A stretch of DNA of 63,626 nucleotides from Helcococcus sueciensis DSM 17243 (GCF_000423145.1 NZ_AUHK01000010.1:1-63626), one strand, 5' to 3'; shown: positions 46,220 through 56,880, counted from the first letter of the stretch. The notes: generated by a model not told the origin, from the sequence alone. Numbers and translations: made by a program.

Positions 46220-48031
46220 TTAATTTTTATGAGATTTATATCTCAATTGAGTATTTAATATTTTTTTTCTAAGTCTTATATTCTTTGGAGTAATTTCTAC
46301 AAGTTCATCTTCTTCTATAAATTCTAGCATCTCTTCAAGAGAAAGCTTTTTAGATGGTGGTAAATTCGGAGCATCATCAGAAGCGGATGATCTTATATTT
46401 GTCTTTTGTTTTTTCTTTGCAACATTTACTTCAATATCGAGACCCTTAGGATTTTCTCCTATTATCATACCTTCATAGACTTCATCACCAGGTTCAATAA
46501 ATATATTCCCTCTCTTCCATGCTGAATCAAGAGCATAACCCGTTGCTTTTCCTGTTTCAAAAGCTATAATTGATCCATATTGTCTTCTAGGTATATCGCC
46601 CTTATATTCTTCAAAAGAATCAAATTCCGTATTAATAATTCCAGTTCCTTTTGTATCATAAATGAATTCTTGTCTATAACCAATTAATCCACGAGCTGGC
46701 ATTTTAAATATAAGTCTGTTGTAATCTGCAGATAAATTTTCCATGCTTGTCATTTCTGCTTTTCTTGTACCAAGTTTATTTATAATTGTACCTACATATT
46801 GTTCTTCAACATCTATAGTAACTATCTCCATAGGCTCATATAATTTACCATCTATTCTTTTAAAAAGTACTTCTGGTTTAGAAACTTGAAATTCATATCC
46901 TTCTCTTCTCATATTTTCTATAAGAACAGATAGGTGTAATTCGCCTCTTCCAGATACTTTAAATGCATCTGTACTTTCTGTATCTTCTACTCTTAAAGAT
47001 ACATCCGTTTCCTTTTCCTTAAATAATCTTGATCTTAAATGTCTTGAAGTTACGTATTCACCTTCTTTACCAGCAAATGGAGAATCATTTACTAAAAATC
47101 TCATGGAAAGAGTTGGTTCAGATATTTTTACAAATTCAATTGAAGGTGTTTCCTCATTTTCTGTAATAGTATCTCCTATATGAATCCCTTCAACTCCCGA
47201 AATTGCCACTATTGAACCTGCCTTAGCTGATTGTACTTCTTTTCTGTCCAACCCTTCAAATTCATAAATAGTTGTAATCTTAGTCTGAATTAATTTTTCT
47301 AAATCATTATAATTTTTTATATATGCTTTTTGACCAACTTTTATTTCACCTTGTTCTACTTTTCCAATCCCTATACGACCAAGATATTCACTATAGTCTG
47401 TAGTAGATATCAAAACTTCAAGAGGCTTATTCTCGTCCCCTTTTGGTTCTGGAATATATTCAATAATTGTGTCTAATAAATCTTTTAAATCTTCCTTTTT
47501 TTCTCCTAAATCTAGACTCGCCCATCCATCTTTACCTGAAGCATATATTATTGGAGCATCAAGATAAGATTCATCAGCATCTAATTTTATAAATAAATCT
47601 AGTATTTCATCTATAACTTCTTCTGGTCTAGCTTTATCTCTATCAATTTTATTTAACACAACAAGTGCTGGCAATCCTAAATCTATAGCCTTCTTAATTA
47701 CAAATTTTGTCTGTGGCATTACACCTTCAAATGCATCTACTAGTAAAAGTACTCCGTCTGACATCTTAAGTACACGCTCAACTTCACCTCCAAAGTCTGC
47801 ATGCCCTGGAGTATCAATTATATTTATCTTGATATCTTTATATTTTATAGCTGTGTTTTTTGAAAGTATAGTAATTCCTCTTTCTTTTTCAATATCATTA
47901 TTATCCATAACTCTTTCTTGTACAGCTTGGTTTTTCCTAAAAATACCACTTTGTTTTAACATCGCATCAACTAAAGTGGTTTTACCATGATCTACATGGG
48001 CTATAATTGCTATATTTCTTATATTTTTCAT
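46220..48031 (-). CDS. typA: translational GTPase TypA (BipA)
   Basis: A 603-residue ribosome-binding GTPase. G1 AHVDHGKTT, G3 DTPGHADFGGEV and G4 NKIDRD are present, followed by EF-G-like domains and the TypA-specific C-terminal domain (KGTGIINTEFDSFEEYKG to the lysine-rich tail). It is involved in ribosome assembly and stress adaptation. ATG 48031 is preceded by GAGGAG; a GTG two codons earlier is less well placed. Confidence 0.97.
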   Translation of the reverse strand: MKNIRNIAIIAHVDHGKTTLVDAMLKQSGIFRKNQAVQERVMDNNDIEKERGITILSKNTAIKYKDIKINIIDTPGHADFGGEVERVLKMSDGVLLLVDAFEGVMPQTKFVIKKAIDLGLPALVVLNKIDRDKARPEEVIDEILDLFIKLDADESYLDAPIIYASGKDGWASLDLGEKKEDLKDLLDTIIEYIPEPKGDENKPLEVLISTTDYSEYLGRIGIGKVEQGEIKVGQKAYIKNYNDLEKLIQTKITTIYEFEGLDRKEVQSAKAGSIVAISGVEGIHIGDTITENEETPSIEFVKISEPTLSMRFLVNDSPFAGKEGEYVTSRHLRSRLFKEKETDVSLRVEDTESTDAFKVSGRGELHLSVLIENMRREGYEFQVSKPEVLFKRIDGKLYEPMEIVTIDVEEQYVGTIINKLGTRKAEMTSMENLSADYNRLIFKMPARGLIGYRQEFIYDTKGTGIINTEFDSFEEYKGDIPRRQYGSIIAFETGKATGYALDSAWKRGNIFIEPGDEVYEGMIIGENPKGLDIEVNVAKKKQKTNIRSSASDDAPNLPPSKKLSLEEMLEFIEEDELVEITPKNIRLRKKILNTQLRYKSHKN

Positions 48032-48083
48032 AATCACTCCTCGATATTGTATTCTATCACATTATAAGCATTGTCGTAAATAA

Positions 48084-48116
48084 AAAAACTTCATAAATTA
48101 CTATAATCTATGAAGT
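48084..48116 (-). terminator. terminator overlapping the end of the RsbW-like gene
   Basis: Minus-strand ACTTCATA/TATGAAGT with a 13-base loop that can extend the stem, followed by TTTTTTTA. The 5' arm contains the gene's stop codon. Confidence 0.75.
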
Positions 48117-48494
48117 AAGATATATAACACACTTTACTTTATTTTTATTTATTTCTAGCTCATCTGTAAGTGCTTTAACTATTTTTAATCCACGACCATC
48201 AGATCTTAGTAAATGGTTTTTACAAGGTTCTTTAATTACTATACCAGCCCCTTCATCCTTTACTATAATCTTTGCTTCTTTAGAATTTATATCAAAATAT
48301 AAATCAATTGCTTTTTCTCTCGATCTCTTATTTCCGTGTTCATGGCAATTTATCAATAATTCATTCAATATCAATCTGATATCAAAACAGACATTTTCTG
48401 AAGTCTCAGAGGAAATGTTTCGCAATATTTCTCCTACAGCTTTAGTAATATCATCAATATCACCAAATATTCTATTTTTATATGTATATTGCAT
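48108..48494 (-). CDS. RsbW-like ATP-binding protein (anti-sigma factor type)
   Basis: A 128-residue GHKL ATPase of the HATPase_c_2 group: N-box LILNELLINCHEHGNK, G1 VKDEGAGI and G2 GRGLKIVKAL. This group includes anti-sigma kinases such as RsbW and SpoIIAB. No sigma factor or anti-anti-sigma gene is adjacent, so the partner is unknown. Single gene. Confidence 0.85.
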   Translation of the reverse strand: MQYTYKNRIFGDIDDITKAVGEILRNISSETSENVCFDIRLILNELLINCHEHGNKRSREKAIDLYFDINSKEAKIIVKDEGAGIVIKEPCKNHLLRSDGRGLKIVKALTDELEINKNKVKCVIYLTS

Positions 48495-48614
48495 ATTCCT
48501 CCACTCCTTACTAATATATAATCAATCTCATAATAAATGTTCTATAAACTGCTAATTTTACTCTATTTTTACATTACCCGATTTTTTACCTTTTTAAACA
48601 AAATTTTGTTTTAA

Positions 48615-48643
48615 TTGATAAGTATTTTTACTTGATGTATAAT
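48615..48643 (+). promoter_or_regulatory. rubredoxin promoter
   Basis: TTGATA (48615-48620), 17 bases, TATAAT (48638-48643), about 30 bases before the start. Confidence 0.75.
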
Positions 48644-48672
48644 AATAATATAAATATATTAGGAGGTAAATT

Positions 48673-48831
48673 ATGTCAACATGGGAATGTACAGCTTGTG
48701 GATATATTTATGACCCAGAAGTTGGTGATCCAGAAAATGGTATCGAACCAGGTACAGCATTTGAAGATCTTCCAGAAGATTGGGTATGTCCAATTTGTGG
48801 CGTAGACAAAGATTTATTTGAAGAAATGTAA
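48673..48831 (+). CDS. rubredoxin
   Basis: A 52-residue rubredoxin: [20 protein letters not shown], then [20 protein letters not shown]. The two CxxC pairs (residues 6/9 and about 39/42) bind one iron. It carries electrons, usually in oxygen or peroxide detoxification in anaerobes. AGGAGG stands upstream, and the unit has its own promoter and terminator. It is easily missed because of its size. Confidence 0.97.
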   Translation: MSTWECTACGYIYDPEVGDPENGIEPGTAFEDLPEDWVCPICGVDKDLFEEM

Positions 48832-48846
48832 TAGTACATAACTATT

Positions 48847-48877
48847 AAAATCAGAGGATTTTCCTCTGATTTTTTAT
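48847..48877 (+). terminator. rubredoxin terminator
   Basis: AAAATCAGAGGA/TCCTCTGATTTT with a three-base loop and a T-run. Confidence 0.9.
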
Positions 48878-48913
48878 TTTAACTATTCCAATTCTACATA
48901 AACATATTGATCA

Positions 48914-48940
48914 ATTAAAAAGAGGAGCTTTTACTCCTCT
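48914..48940 (-). terminator. terminator overlapping the engB stop codon
   Basis: Minus-strand AGAGGAG/CTCCTCT followed by TTTTTAATT. The 5' arm includes the last engB codons. Confidence 0.8.
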
Positions 48941-49530
48941 ATTTCAACTCCTAATATTTCACTAAATACATTATAAATGTATTTTCTATTTTCTTTTGTT
49001 TCTGAAGAATAGTAAATTATTTTCTTCCTATCTCTTATCCCTAACTTATTAGCTATTACCTTAATATATTGTTGGAGTCTTGATTTTCCAACTTTATCAA
49101 GCTTTGTAGCAATTACATATCCTGAAAAACCCATTTCAATTATCCAATTATACATCATTAAGTCATTTTCATTTGGTTCATGTCTAATGTCTACTAATAG
49201 AAATACTTCTTTTAAATTTTCTCTTGAATGTAAATAACGATCTATGATTTCTCCCCAATCATCTCTATGTGATTTGGATACTGCTGCATATCCATAACCA
49301 GGTAAATCTACTAATCTAAAAACTTCATTTACATTATAAAAATTAATAGTTCTTGTTTTTCCTGGTTTTTGAGAAGTTCTAGCTAAATTTTTCCTATTAA
49401 TAAGTGAATTGATTAAGGATGATTTTCCAACATTTGATCGCCCAGCAAATGCTATTTCAGGTAAATTATTATCTGGATATTGTTCTTTAAGAACAGCTAT
49501 TTTCTCAAGTGTTGAATTTTTAATTTTCAT
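48931..49530 (-). CDS. engB: ribosome biogenesis GTPase EngB (YsxC/YihA)
   Basis: A 199-residue small GTPase acting in 50S assembly. G1 GRSNVGKSS, the switch region KPGKTRTINFYN, G3 DLPGYGYA and G4 TKLDK are present. It overlaps the end of lon by 11 bases, the lon-ysxC linkage of Bacillus. Confidence 0.96.
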   Translation of the reverse strand: MKIKNSTLEKIAVLKEQYPDNNLPEIAFAGRSNVGKSSLINSLINRKNLARTSQKPGKTRTINFYNVNEVFRLVDLPGYGYAAVSKSHRDDWGEIIDRYLHSRENLKEVFLLVDIRHEPNENDLMMYNWIIEMGFSGYVIATKLDKVGKSRLQQYIKVIANKLGIRDRKKIIYYSSETKENRKYIYNVFSEILGVEIEE

Positions 49531-51871
49531 TTTTTTTCTCTTTCATTTCTTTTTCTAGAGCTAATTCCAATACTTCATGCATGTCTGAAACTGGATAAAA
49601 TTTCATCTTAGACAATACTTCTTTAGGAAAATCTTCTAAGTCTCTTTCATTTTGTTTAGGAATAATTACATTTGTAATTCCATATCTTAAAGCTGCAAGA
49701 GATTTTTCTTTAAGTCCTCCGATAGGAAGAACTCTCCCTCTTAAAGTAACCTCTCCCGTCATGGCAATATCTTGTCTAACTTTTCTTTTGGTTATTGCAG
49801 AAACTAAACCAACTGTTATAGTTATACCTGCTGATGGACCATCCTTTGGTGTTGCACCTTCAGGAACATGTACATGAAAATCGGTTTTTACAAAATAATC
49901 TTCAGGTATTTGTAACTCTTCCTGGATAGATTTTATATATGAAAGTGATGCCATTGCAGACTCTTTCATAACATCCCCTAAAGATCCGGTTAGTTGAACC
50001 TTTCCTTTACCTTTTGTAGCATTTACTTCAATTTGAAGAAGTTCACCACCTACTTGTGTCCATGCAAGACCAGTAACTATGCCTACTTGAGGAGTCTTTA
50101 CAATATCATCATCAAGTACTTTTTCTCTGCCTAAAAACTCTCTATAATTTCTTTTTGAAACTCTAATATTATCTGATCCTTCAACTATTTTCATAGCAGC
50201 TTTTCTAACAATTTTCGAAATTTCTCTTTCTAAGTTTCTGACACCTGACTCTCTTGTATAGTTTTTTATAATTATCTCAAGTACTGCATCTGAAATATTT
50301 AATTGCTTTGGTGTTAGGCCATGTTCTCTTATTTGTTTTGGAACTAGATACTTTTTAGCAATAGCTATTTTGTCATATTCAGTATATCCTGAAATCTCTA
50401 TAATCTCCATTCTATCCATCAAAGCTCTTGGAATAGTTTGTGTTGTATTTGCTGTAGTCACAAACATAATTCTAGATAAATCTACTGGTATTTCAATATA
50501 TCTATCCATAAATTCAGAATTTTGATTTGGATCTAAAACTTCCAAAAGAGCTGAAGCTGGATCCGATCTATAGTCAGAAGAAATCTTGTCAATTTCATCA
50601 AGTAATAATACTGGATTTAACGTCTTTGCTCTTTGAAGAGATGTGATTATTCTACCTGGCATAGCTCCTATATAGGTCTTTCTATGTCCTCGTATTTCAC
50701 TTTCATCTCCTAGACCACCCAATCTCATAGATATATATTCTCTATTCATACTTTCAGCAACAGATTTTACTATAGAAGTTTTCCCAACACCTGGGGGTCC
50801 AACTAGACAAAGAATTGAACCTTTCATGTTTTCTTTCAATTTTCTAACTGCTAAAAATTCTAAAATTCTTTCTTTTACGTCCTTAAGACCATGATGATCT
50901 TTATTTAATATTTCTCTAGATTTTTTAATATCTATATTATCATCTGAATATATTCCAAATGGAATATCAAGTACATTATCGATATATGTTCTTATTACAT
51001 TTGATTCTGGTGAAGCACCTGAAACATATTCAAGTCTAGATAGCTCTTTTCTAAGATGTTCTTTGTATTCTTCTTTAATTGGTAGATTTTCAATCTTTTC
51101 TTTATATTCTTCACTATAAGATTGTCCACCATCGCTTTCTTCAAGCTCTTGCTTTATCGCTTGCAATTGCTCTCTTAGATAATATTCCTTTTGTCCTTGA
51201 TTAATTTTAGTAGTTACTTTTTTGTTTAATTCATCTTTGATATCAATTATCTCTATCTCTGTATCAATAATTGTATTAATCATTTCAAGTCTAAGTTTTA
51301 CATCTATTTGCTCTAACAATAGTTGAACTTGCTCAAACGTTGGTTGAATATAAACAATTAATCTATCTGCAAATTCAGATACATCAGTAATCGTTTCAAG
51401 GAAGAATATAGTAGCATCTGGAATTTCAGGTCTTCTCTCAATTAAATTTTGGAACTTTTCAAGAGAAATTCGCTTCAAAGCTTCAAGTTTGCTATCTTTG
51501 TTAGTGTATTTTTCTTCATATTTAGCTACATCTGCAGAAAAATAATTATTTTCAAACTGAATATTTTCAGCCTTACCTCTTGCAATTCCATCAACTATGA
51601 CCCTATAATTTCCATCTGGAAGTTTAATGCTTTGTCTAATTTTGCTATATACACCTATATTATAGAAATCTTTGACATCTATCTGATCTTCACTTTGATC
51701 TTTTTGAACTACTAATAGAACAAAATCATCTTTAAGTTTGGCCTGATTTATAGCTTCAATTGTAAAATCTCTTCCCGCATCAAAATCTAAAGACATTCCT
51801 GGAAATAGCCATTTTCCCCTTAAAGGTACTATTGGAACTTTATTTAATTTTTCTATATTATAATCACTCAT
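49520..51871 (-). CDS. lon: ATP-dependent protease Lon (LonA)
   Basis: A 783-residue LonA with an N-terminal substrate-binding LON domain (PLRGKWLFPGM), a coiled-coil region, AAA module (GPPGVGKTS; LLDEIDK) and C-terminal protease domain with the catalytic Ser in DGPSAGIT and Lys in GGLKEKSLAA. Degrades misfolded and regulatory proteins. Starts 30 bases after clpX, last but one gene of clpP-clpX-lon-engB. Confidence 0.97.
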   Translation of the reverse strand: MSDYNIEKLNKVPIVPLRGKWLFPGMSLDFDAGRDFTIEAINQAKLKDDFVLLVVQKDQSEDQIDVKDFYNIGVYSKIRQSIKLPDGNYRVIVDGIARGKAENIQFENNYFSADVAKYEEKYTNKDSKLEALKRISLEKFQNLIERRPEIPDATIFFLETITDVSEFADRLIVYIQPTFEQVQLLLEQIDVKLRLEMINTIIDTEIEIIDIKDELNKKVTTKINQGQKEYYLREQLQAIKQELEESDGGQSYSEEYKEKIENLPIKEEYKEHLRKELSRLEYVSGASPESNVIRTYIDNVLDIPFGIYSDDNIDIKKSREILNKDHHGLKDVKERILEFLAVRKLKENMKGSILCLVGPPGVGKTSIVKSVAESMNREYISMRLGGLGDESEIRGHRKTYIGAMPGRIITSLQRAKTLNPVLLLDEIDKISSDYRSDPASALLEVLDPNQNSEFMDRYIEIPVDLSRIMFVTTANTTQTIPRALMDRMEIIEISGYTEYDKIAIAKKYLVPKQIREHGLTPKQLNISDAVLEIIIKNYTRESGVRNLEREISKIVRKAAMKIVEGSDNIRVSKRNYREFLGREKVLDDDIVKTPQVGIVTGLAWTQVGGELLQIEVNATKGKGKVQLTGSLGDVMKESAMASLSYIKSIQEELQIPEDYFVKTDFHVHVPEGATPKDGPSAGITITVGLVSAITKRKVRQDIAMTGEVTLRGRVLPIGGLKEKSLAALRYGITNVIIPKQNERDLEDFPKEVLSKMKFYPVSDMHEVLELALEKEMKEKKNEN

Positions 51872-51901
51872 AATATCTCCTTAATAAAAAGGGACTAAGC
51901 C

Positions 51902-53119
51902 CTATTTTAATACTGGAGATTTCTTATCTCTAATAGTTTCAACACTTACTATGCATTTCTTGATTTTATCATTTCCTGGTAAATCATACATAATATCTAG
52001 TAAGCTATCTTCCAGTATCGCTCTTAGTCCTCTAGCTCCAGTTTTTCTTTTAATAGCAAGCTTTGCTATTTCTTCAATTGAACCTTCTTCAAATATTAAC
52101 TCAACATTATCAAGACTAAATAATTCTTTATATTGTTTAATTAATGCATTCTTTGGCTCAGTAAGAATTTTTACTAAAGCTTTTTCATTCAATTCATCTA
52201 GTGTAACAATTATTGGAATACGTCCTATAAATTCAGGTATCATTCCGTATTTCATCAAATCTTGCGGTAAAATTTTAGATAATTTTTCTGACAATGACAA
52301 TTTATTTTTTTCTATATTAGCTCCAAAACCTAATGTTTTTTCATCGGTTCTAGCTTCAATTACATCGTCAATTCCTTCAAAAGCTCCACCCACTATAAAA
52401 AGTATATTTGTTGTGTCAACCTGGATATACTCTTGACTTGGGTGTTTTCTTCCACCTTTTGGCGGAATATTCGCAACTGTTCCTTCTATAAGTTTTAAAA
52501 GCGCTTGTTGTACACCTTCTCCACTTACGTCTCTAGTAATAGAAACATTTTCAGCTTTTCTTGTGATTTTATCTATTTCATCAATATAAATTATACCTTT
52601 TTGTGCTTTTTCGATATCATAATTTGCAGCTTGAACAAGTTTCAATATTACATTCTCAACATCTTCACCAACATAACCCGCTTCTGTAAGTGATGTTGCA
52701 TCAGCTATCGCAAATGGAACATCTAAAGTTTTTGCTAGTGTTTGAGCAAGTAAAGTCTTACCTGAACCTGTTGGTCCTATTAAAAGAATGTTTGATTTTT
52801 GAATCTCTGTCTCTGTTTCTTTATGATGTTTTATTCTTTTGTAGTGATTGTACACCGCAACAGCTAGTGTTTTTTTCGCCTTATCTTGTTCAATAATATA
52901 TTCATCTAAAAAAGATTTTATTTCTTTTGGTATTGGAACTTTATCTAATTTTATATCGTTTATAAACTCCTCTTCTTCGTCCAATATTTCTTTACATAAA
53001 TCTATACATTCATTACAGATAAATACATTGTTTGGTCCTGCAATAATTCTATTTACATCTTCTCCAGATTTTCCACAAAATGAACAATAGGTTTTTTCTA
53101 TATCCATGATATCTGACAT
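51902..53119 (-). CDS. clpX: ATP-dependent Clp protease ATP-binding subunit ClpX
   Basis: A 405-residue AAA+ unfoldase. The N-terminal C4 zinc domain (CSFCGKS...CNECI) recognises substrates; Walker A GPTGSGKT, Walker [12 protein letters not shown] and the sensor GARGLRAI motif are present. The ClpP-binding loop region reads EFIGRIP nearby. The ATG shares a base with the clpP stop and has AGGAG upstream. Confidence 0.97.
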   Translation of the reverse strand: MSDIMDIEKTYCSFCGKSGEDVNRIIAGPNNVFICNECIDLCKEILDEEEEFINDIKLDKVPIPKEIKSFLDEYIIEQDKAKKTLAVAVYNHYKRIKHHKETETEIQKSNILLIGPTGSGKTLLAQTLAKTLDVPFAIADATSLTEAGYVGEDVENVILKLVQAANYDIEKAQKGIIYIDEIDKITRKAENVSITRDVSGEGVQQALLKLIEGTVANIPPKGGRKHPSQEYIQVDTTNILFIVGGAFEGIDDVIEARTDEKTLGFGANIEKNKLSLSEKLSKILPQDLMKYGMIPEFIGRIPIIVTLDELNEKALVKILTEPKNALIKQYKELFSLDNVELIFEEGSIEEIAKLAIKRKTGARGLRAILEDSLLDIMYDLPGNDKIKKCIVSVETIRDKKSPVLK

Positions 53120-53709
53120 TAAATCTCCTTATGGTTTTCAATTACTTTATCAACTAATCCATATTTTAGAGCTTCTTGTGCAGTCATATATTTATCACGT
53201 TCTGTGTCACGAACTATAGTTTCAACATCTTGTCCAGTTGTATCTACTAAAATTTTATTTAATCTATCTCTTATCTTTAATATTTGTTCTGCAACTATAT
53301 GAATTTCTGTAGCTTGACCTTGAGCTCCACCAAGTGGTTGATGAATTAATATATTTGCATTTGGTAATGAATATCTCTTACCTTTTGCTCCAGCTGTTAA
53401 TAAAATAGCCCCCATTGAAGCTGCTTGTCCTATAACTATTGTTGATACATCTGGTTTTATATAATTCATTGTATCGTAAATAGCAAGACCAGCCGTTACA
53501 GAACCCCCTGGTGAGTTTATATACAACTGTATATCCTTTTCTGGATCCTCAAATTCTAAAAATAATAATTGTGCAACAATTATATCTGCCATTTGATCAT
53601 TTATTTCACCAGTTACAAATATAATTCTTTCTTTTAATAATCTTGAATAAATATCAAATGCTCTTTCGCCTCTATTTGTAGTCTCTATTACTGTTGGTAC
53701 TAATGGCAT
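53119..53709 (-). CDS. clpP: ATP-dependent Clp protease proteolytic subunit
   Basis: A 196-residue serine protease. The catalytic Ser is in GQAASMGA, His in LIHQPLGG and Asp in the RDTERDKYM region. Works with ClpX encoded next to it. No CtsR heptads are visible upstream of this copy, unlike the dnaJ-clpB operon. Confidence 0.97.
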   Translation of the reverse strand: MPLVPTVIETTNRGERAFDIYSRLLKERIIFVTGEINDQMADIIVAQLLFLEFEDPEKDIQLYINSPGGSVTAGLAIYDTMNYIKPDVSTIVIGQAASMGAILLTAGAKGKRYSLPNANILIHQPLGGAQGQATEIHIVAEQILKIRDRLNKILVDTTGQDVETIVRDTERDKYMTAQEALKYGLVDKVIENHKEI

Positions 53710-53774
53710 ATTTACCTCCTTGATTTTATATTAGTTTAATCATATATTATATTTTTGTTGAAAATATGAATAAA

Positions 53775-53803
53775 ACAGAATGGGAAATTATATAAATTTC
53801 CCA
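53775..53803 (-). terminator. probable trigger factor terminator
   Basis: Minus-strand TGGGAAATT/AATTTCCCA with a five-base loop. The U-run is interrupted (TTCTGTTTTATTC), so it may be partial and allow some read-through into clpP. Confidence 0.6.
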
Positions 53804-53842
53804 ATCCTTCTTTCACGGTAAATAATCTATACCCTAATTATT

Positions 53843-55174
53843 TTATTCTTTATCAGTAGATTCTTCTTCTACTTCTTCTTTCTTTTCAACAAATACTGCA
53901 TTTTCTACTAAAGCGTCAATTGCTTTTCTTCTTTGAATTACTTGTTTTACTTGGTCTTCATCAGCTTGAGCTTTCAATAATTTCTTGAACTCTTCATCGC
54001 CTTCTCTACCATATTGCTTCATAGCATCATCATATTCTTTTTCAATTTCTTCTTCAGAAACTTCATAATCGTTTTCTTCTACAAGTTTATCTAATATAAC
54101 TTGCATCTTAACTTTATTTAATGCTCTTTCTCTTAATTGATCTTTTAAGTCTTCTTCTGTTGAATTTGTAATTTCTAAATATGTCTTCATATCTAGTCCC
54201 ATATGGCTTAATTGATGCTCATATTCATGTAATTCATCATGTAATTGAGTCTCAACCATAGCTTCAGGAACATCAAATTCTGTTCTCTTAACAACTTCAT
54301 CCAAAACTTCATTTTCTAATTTAATCTTATTATTTTCTTCTAATCTTTCTTGTAACTCTTCTCTTAATGAATTTTTATATTCATCAACTGTATCAAATTC
54401 AGATACGTCCATTACAAAATCATCATCAAATTCTGGGAATATTTCTTCTGTTACTTCATTTATTTTCACCTTAAATACTACATCTTGACCTTTTAGATCT
54501 TCTGCTTGATAGTCTTCTGGGAATGTAATATCTAAATCTACTTCTTCACCTTTAGTTTTTCCTATTAAACCTTCTTCGAATCCTGGAATAAATGTTTTTG
54601 ATCCAATTTTTAATTCATAAGACTCAGCTTTTCCGCCTTCGAAAGCAACTTCATCTTTGAATCCTTCAAAATCAATATTTACTAAATCTCCAACTTGAAT
54701 TTCTCTTTCAACTGGTTTTATTACTTTATTTTTTTCGATTTCTTCTTGGATTCTTGCATCTAATATTTCTTCATCTACTTCATTAGATAATTCTTCAACT
54801 TCAATATTTGAATAATCTGCAAGTCCAATATCTGGGTAAGTTTCAACTTCAAATTTAACTTCGATGTCTTTTCCTTCTTCAATCATTTCTTCAACATCTA
54901 CTTTTGGTCTTGAAACTGGTTCTAGTTTTAATTCTTCGATAGCTTTTTCATACATATCAGGTAATAATAAATCTAATGCATCATTCCAAAATACATCTTT
55001 ACCATAGTTTGCTTCAATAATTGCTCTAGGAGCTTTTCCTTTTCTAAAACCATGTATATTAAATCTATGTTTATTTTGATTGTATGCTGTCTTTAAACTT
55101 TCCTTAAAGTCTGCATATGGTACTATTTCTGTAAATACTGCCTTATTATTTTCATGTGACACTAATTTTGCCAT
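53843..55174 (-). CDS. tig: trigger factor
   Basis: A 443-residue ribosome-associated chaperone/peptidyl-prolyl isomerase. The ribosome-binding N-domain has FRKGKAPRAIIE (signature GFRxGKxP), followed by an FKBP domain (VGDLVNIDFEGFKDEVAFEGGKAE) and a helical C-domain. Highly acidic C-terminus. Precedes clpP, the tig-clpP-clpX-lon order. Confidence 0.97.
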   Translation of the reverse strand: MAKLVSHENNKAVFTEIVPYADFKESLKTAYNQNKHRFNIHGFRKGKAPRAIIEANYGKDVFWNDALDLLLPDMYEKAIEELKLEPVSRPKVDVEEMIEEGKDIEVKFEVETYPDIGLADYSNIEVEELSNEVDEEILDARIQEEIEKNKVIKPVEREIQVGDLVNIDFEGFKDEVAFEGGKAESYELKIGSKTFIPGFEEGLIGKTKGEEVDLDITFPEDYQAEDLKGQDVVFKVKINEVTEEIFPEFDDDFVMDVSEFDTVDEYKNSLREELQERLEENNKIKLENEVLDEVVKRTEFDVPEAMVETQLHDELHEYEHQLSHMGLDMKTYLEITNSTEEDLKDQLRERALNKVKMQVILDKLVEENDYEVSEEEIEKEYDDAMKQYGREGDEEFKKLLKAQADEDQVKQVIQRRKAIDALVENAVFVEKKEEVEEESTDKE

Positions 55175-55223
55175 TTCTCCTCCAAATTATCTATTTTTTG
55201 CGCTTATATATTATAGCACATAA

Positions 55224-56879
55224 TTACTCATCTATTAACTCTATTTTTTTAAGATTTCCAATATAATCAATTCCTACGAATTCATTAATGTACATATTTT
55301 TAACTCGATTATTAATTATATTACTTGTATTTTCTGTAGCAAGCACTATATATGGTGCTGTGATATAGAAATTTTCTTTCCACTGTCTTGTCATAATTTG
55401 AATATCTTTATCTTTATTATTTTCTTTTATCATTTTTAATATATAGAAAAAGCTATTCTTTGCCTGAGTGTTGATATTATATTCTTTTTCAACAGGATAT
55501 CTTTCTTGTAGAACTTGATTTGGTAGATCATCAAAAAATCTTTGCGATACAAATAAATCAAACTCCATCTCTCCATTTAATGCTTTGTACATATCCTTGC
55601 TTGATAGATACATGATTTCTAAATTAATAAATTCATTCTCAATTTGTTCTTTTAATTCTTGAGCGATATTCTTGAAAAAATCATCTTCTTCTAAAGCTAT
55701 TAATTTAAGATTTATCTTTTCTCCATCAAATATATGGTCTAAACTTTCTCTATTACGAGCTATTAAATCAAAGAGATTCTCTTCTTTTTTATATCCTATT
55801 TTTTCTTCATTAAACCAAGAATGATTGAATACTGGTATATCTGAAAAATCAAACATTCCTTTTGGATAATTTGCTTCAATAGTCTTTTCAATATCAATGC
55901 TATCTCTAAGTGATCTTCTATACTTAGCTTTTCCAAACAATTTACTATTCTGATTAAATCCTAGTAAATAGTAATAACCTGACTGATAGTTTATAGTGTA
56001 TGAATATTGCATTGTTCTTTCATCTATTCCTGAAAAGATTTTTTCATTCTTAGCAAATCCATAAACAATATCTACCTGCCCATTTTTGTACTGATTTACA
56101 GCATTTGAAGCATCTAAAAAGTCAAATTCAAATTTTTTCACCTTTATATCATTATTTTCGGTTTTAAGTTCAAGAATTATCTTGTTATCTTTTATTGAAG
56201 TTACATTAAACAATCCAAGACCATCAATAAATTCATACTTCTTTAGATTACCCATATCATTATATTTGTAAACATCTTCTGGAACTTCTACTATAGGAAA
56301 TGTAAGTGAATTTACATTTGAAAAGTCTATTACATTGAACTTAAATTTTATAAAATTATTTCCTAAAACCTCTATACCTTCTAAATTACTTGTTTTATTT
56401 AACTTATAAAGATAATAGCCCTCGACATTATCAACATATGAAGAATACTTACCTTCATAACTAGGATCAGCTAAAATTTCAAATATTCTCTTTACATCAT
56501 AGGCATCTAGCCTTTTTCCACTCGGAAATTTAATATCATCTCTAATTATTACGGCTATAGTTTTTCCACCATCTTCATACCAATAGTCTTTAGCAAGATC
56601 ATTTTTTATATTATTATTTTCATCCTTATATAGTAATGAAGAGTGTAATAATCTAGTAACTGATGAAATTTTACTTGATTCACTGAAAAAAGGATTCAAT
56701 GGATTACTATCTTTTGGAACAGCAATCCTCAGCACGTCTGTTCCTGTAACTTTATGCGGATTAACTATATAATTTTCATTTTTATTATATGGCTGTTTTT
56801 TATTTGGAACAAAATTCATTACCAAGGCAAATACTATTATTAAAAATAATAAAATATATACTTTTTTTATCTTTTTCAT
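55224..56879 (-). CDS. family 5 extracellular solute-binding protein, membrane-anchored
   Basis: A 551-residue peptide/nickel-type solute-binding protein (SBP_bac_5): VLRIAVPKDSNPLNPFF, then DDIKFPSGKRLDAYDVKRIFEIL and YRRSLRDSID. The N-terminus (residues 5-23) is hydrophobic without a lipobox Cys, so it is likely to stay anchored by an uncleaved segment. No permease or ATPase genes are near. It follows degV and glmM after one base; its link to them is unclear. Confidence 0.85.
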   Translation of the reverse strand: MKKIKKVYILLFLIIVFALVMNFVPNKKQPYNKNENYIVNPHKVTGTDVLRIAVPKDSNPLNPFFSESSKISSVTRLLHSSLLYKDENNNIKNDLAKDYWYEDGGKTIAVIIRDDIKFPSGKRLDAYDVKRIFEILADPSYEGKYSSYVDNVEGYYLYKLNKTSNLEGIEVLGNNFIKFKFNVIDFSNVNSLTFPIVEVPEDVYKYNDMGNLKKYEFIDGLGLFNVTSIKDNKIILELKTENNDIKVKKFEFDFLDASNAVNQYKNGQVDIVYGFAKNEKIFSGIDERTMQYSYTINYQSGYYYLLGFNQNSKLFGKAKYRRSLRDSIDIEKTIEANYPKGMFDFSDIPVFNHSWFNEEKIGYKKEENLFDLIARNRESLDHIFDGEKINLKLIALEEDDFFKNIAQELKEQIENEFINLEIMYLSSKDMYKALNGEMEFDLFVSQRFFDDLPNQVLQERYPVEKEYNINTQAKNSFFYILKMIKENNKDKDIQIMTRQWKENFYITAPYIVLATENTSNIINNRVKNMYINEFVGIDYIGNLKKIELIDE

Positions 56880-56880
56880 C

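Noticed and set aside
53710-53842. CtsR sites upstream of clpP
   Set aside because: No RGTCAAA tandem heptads on either strand.
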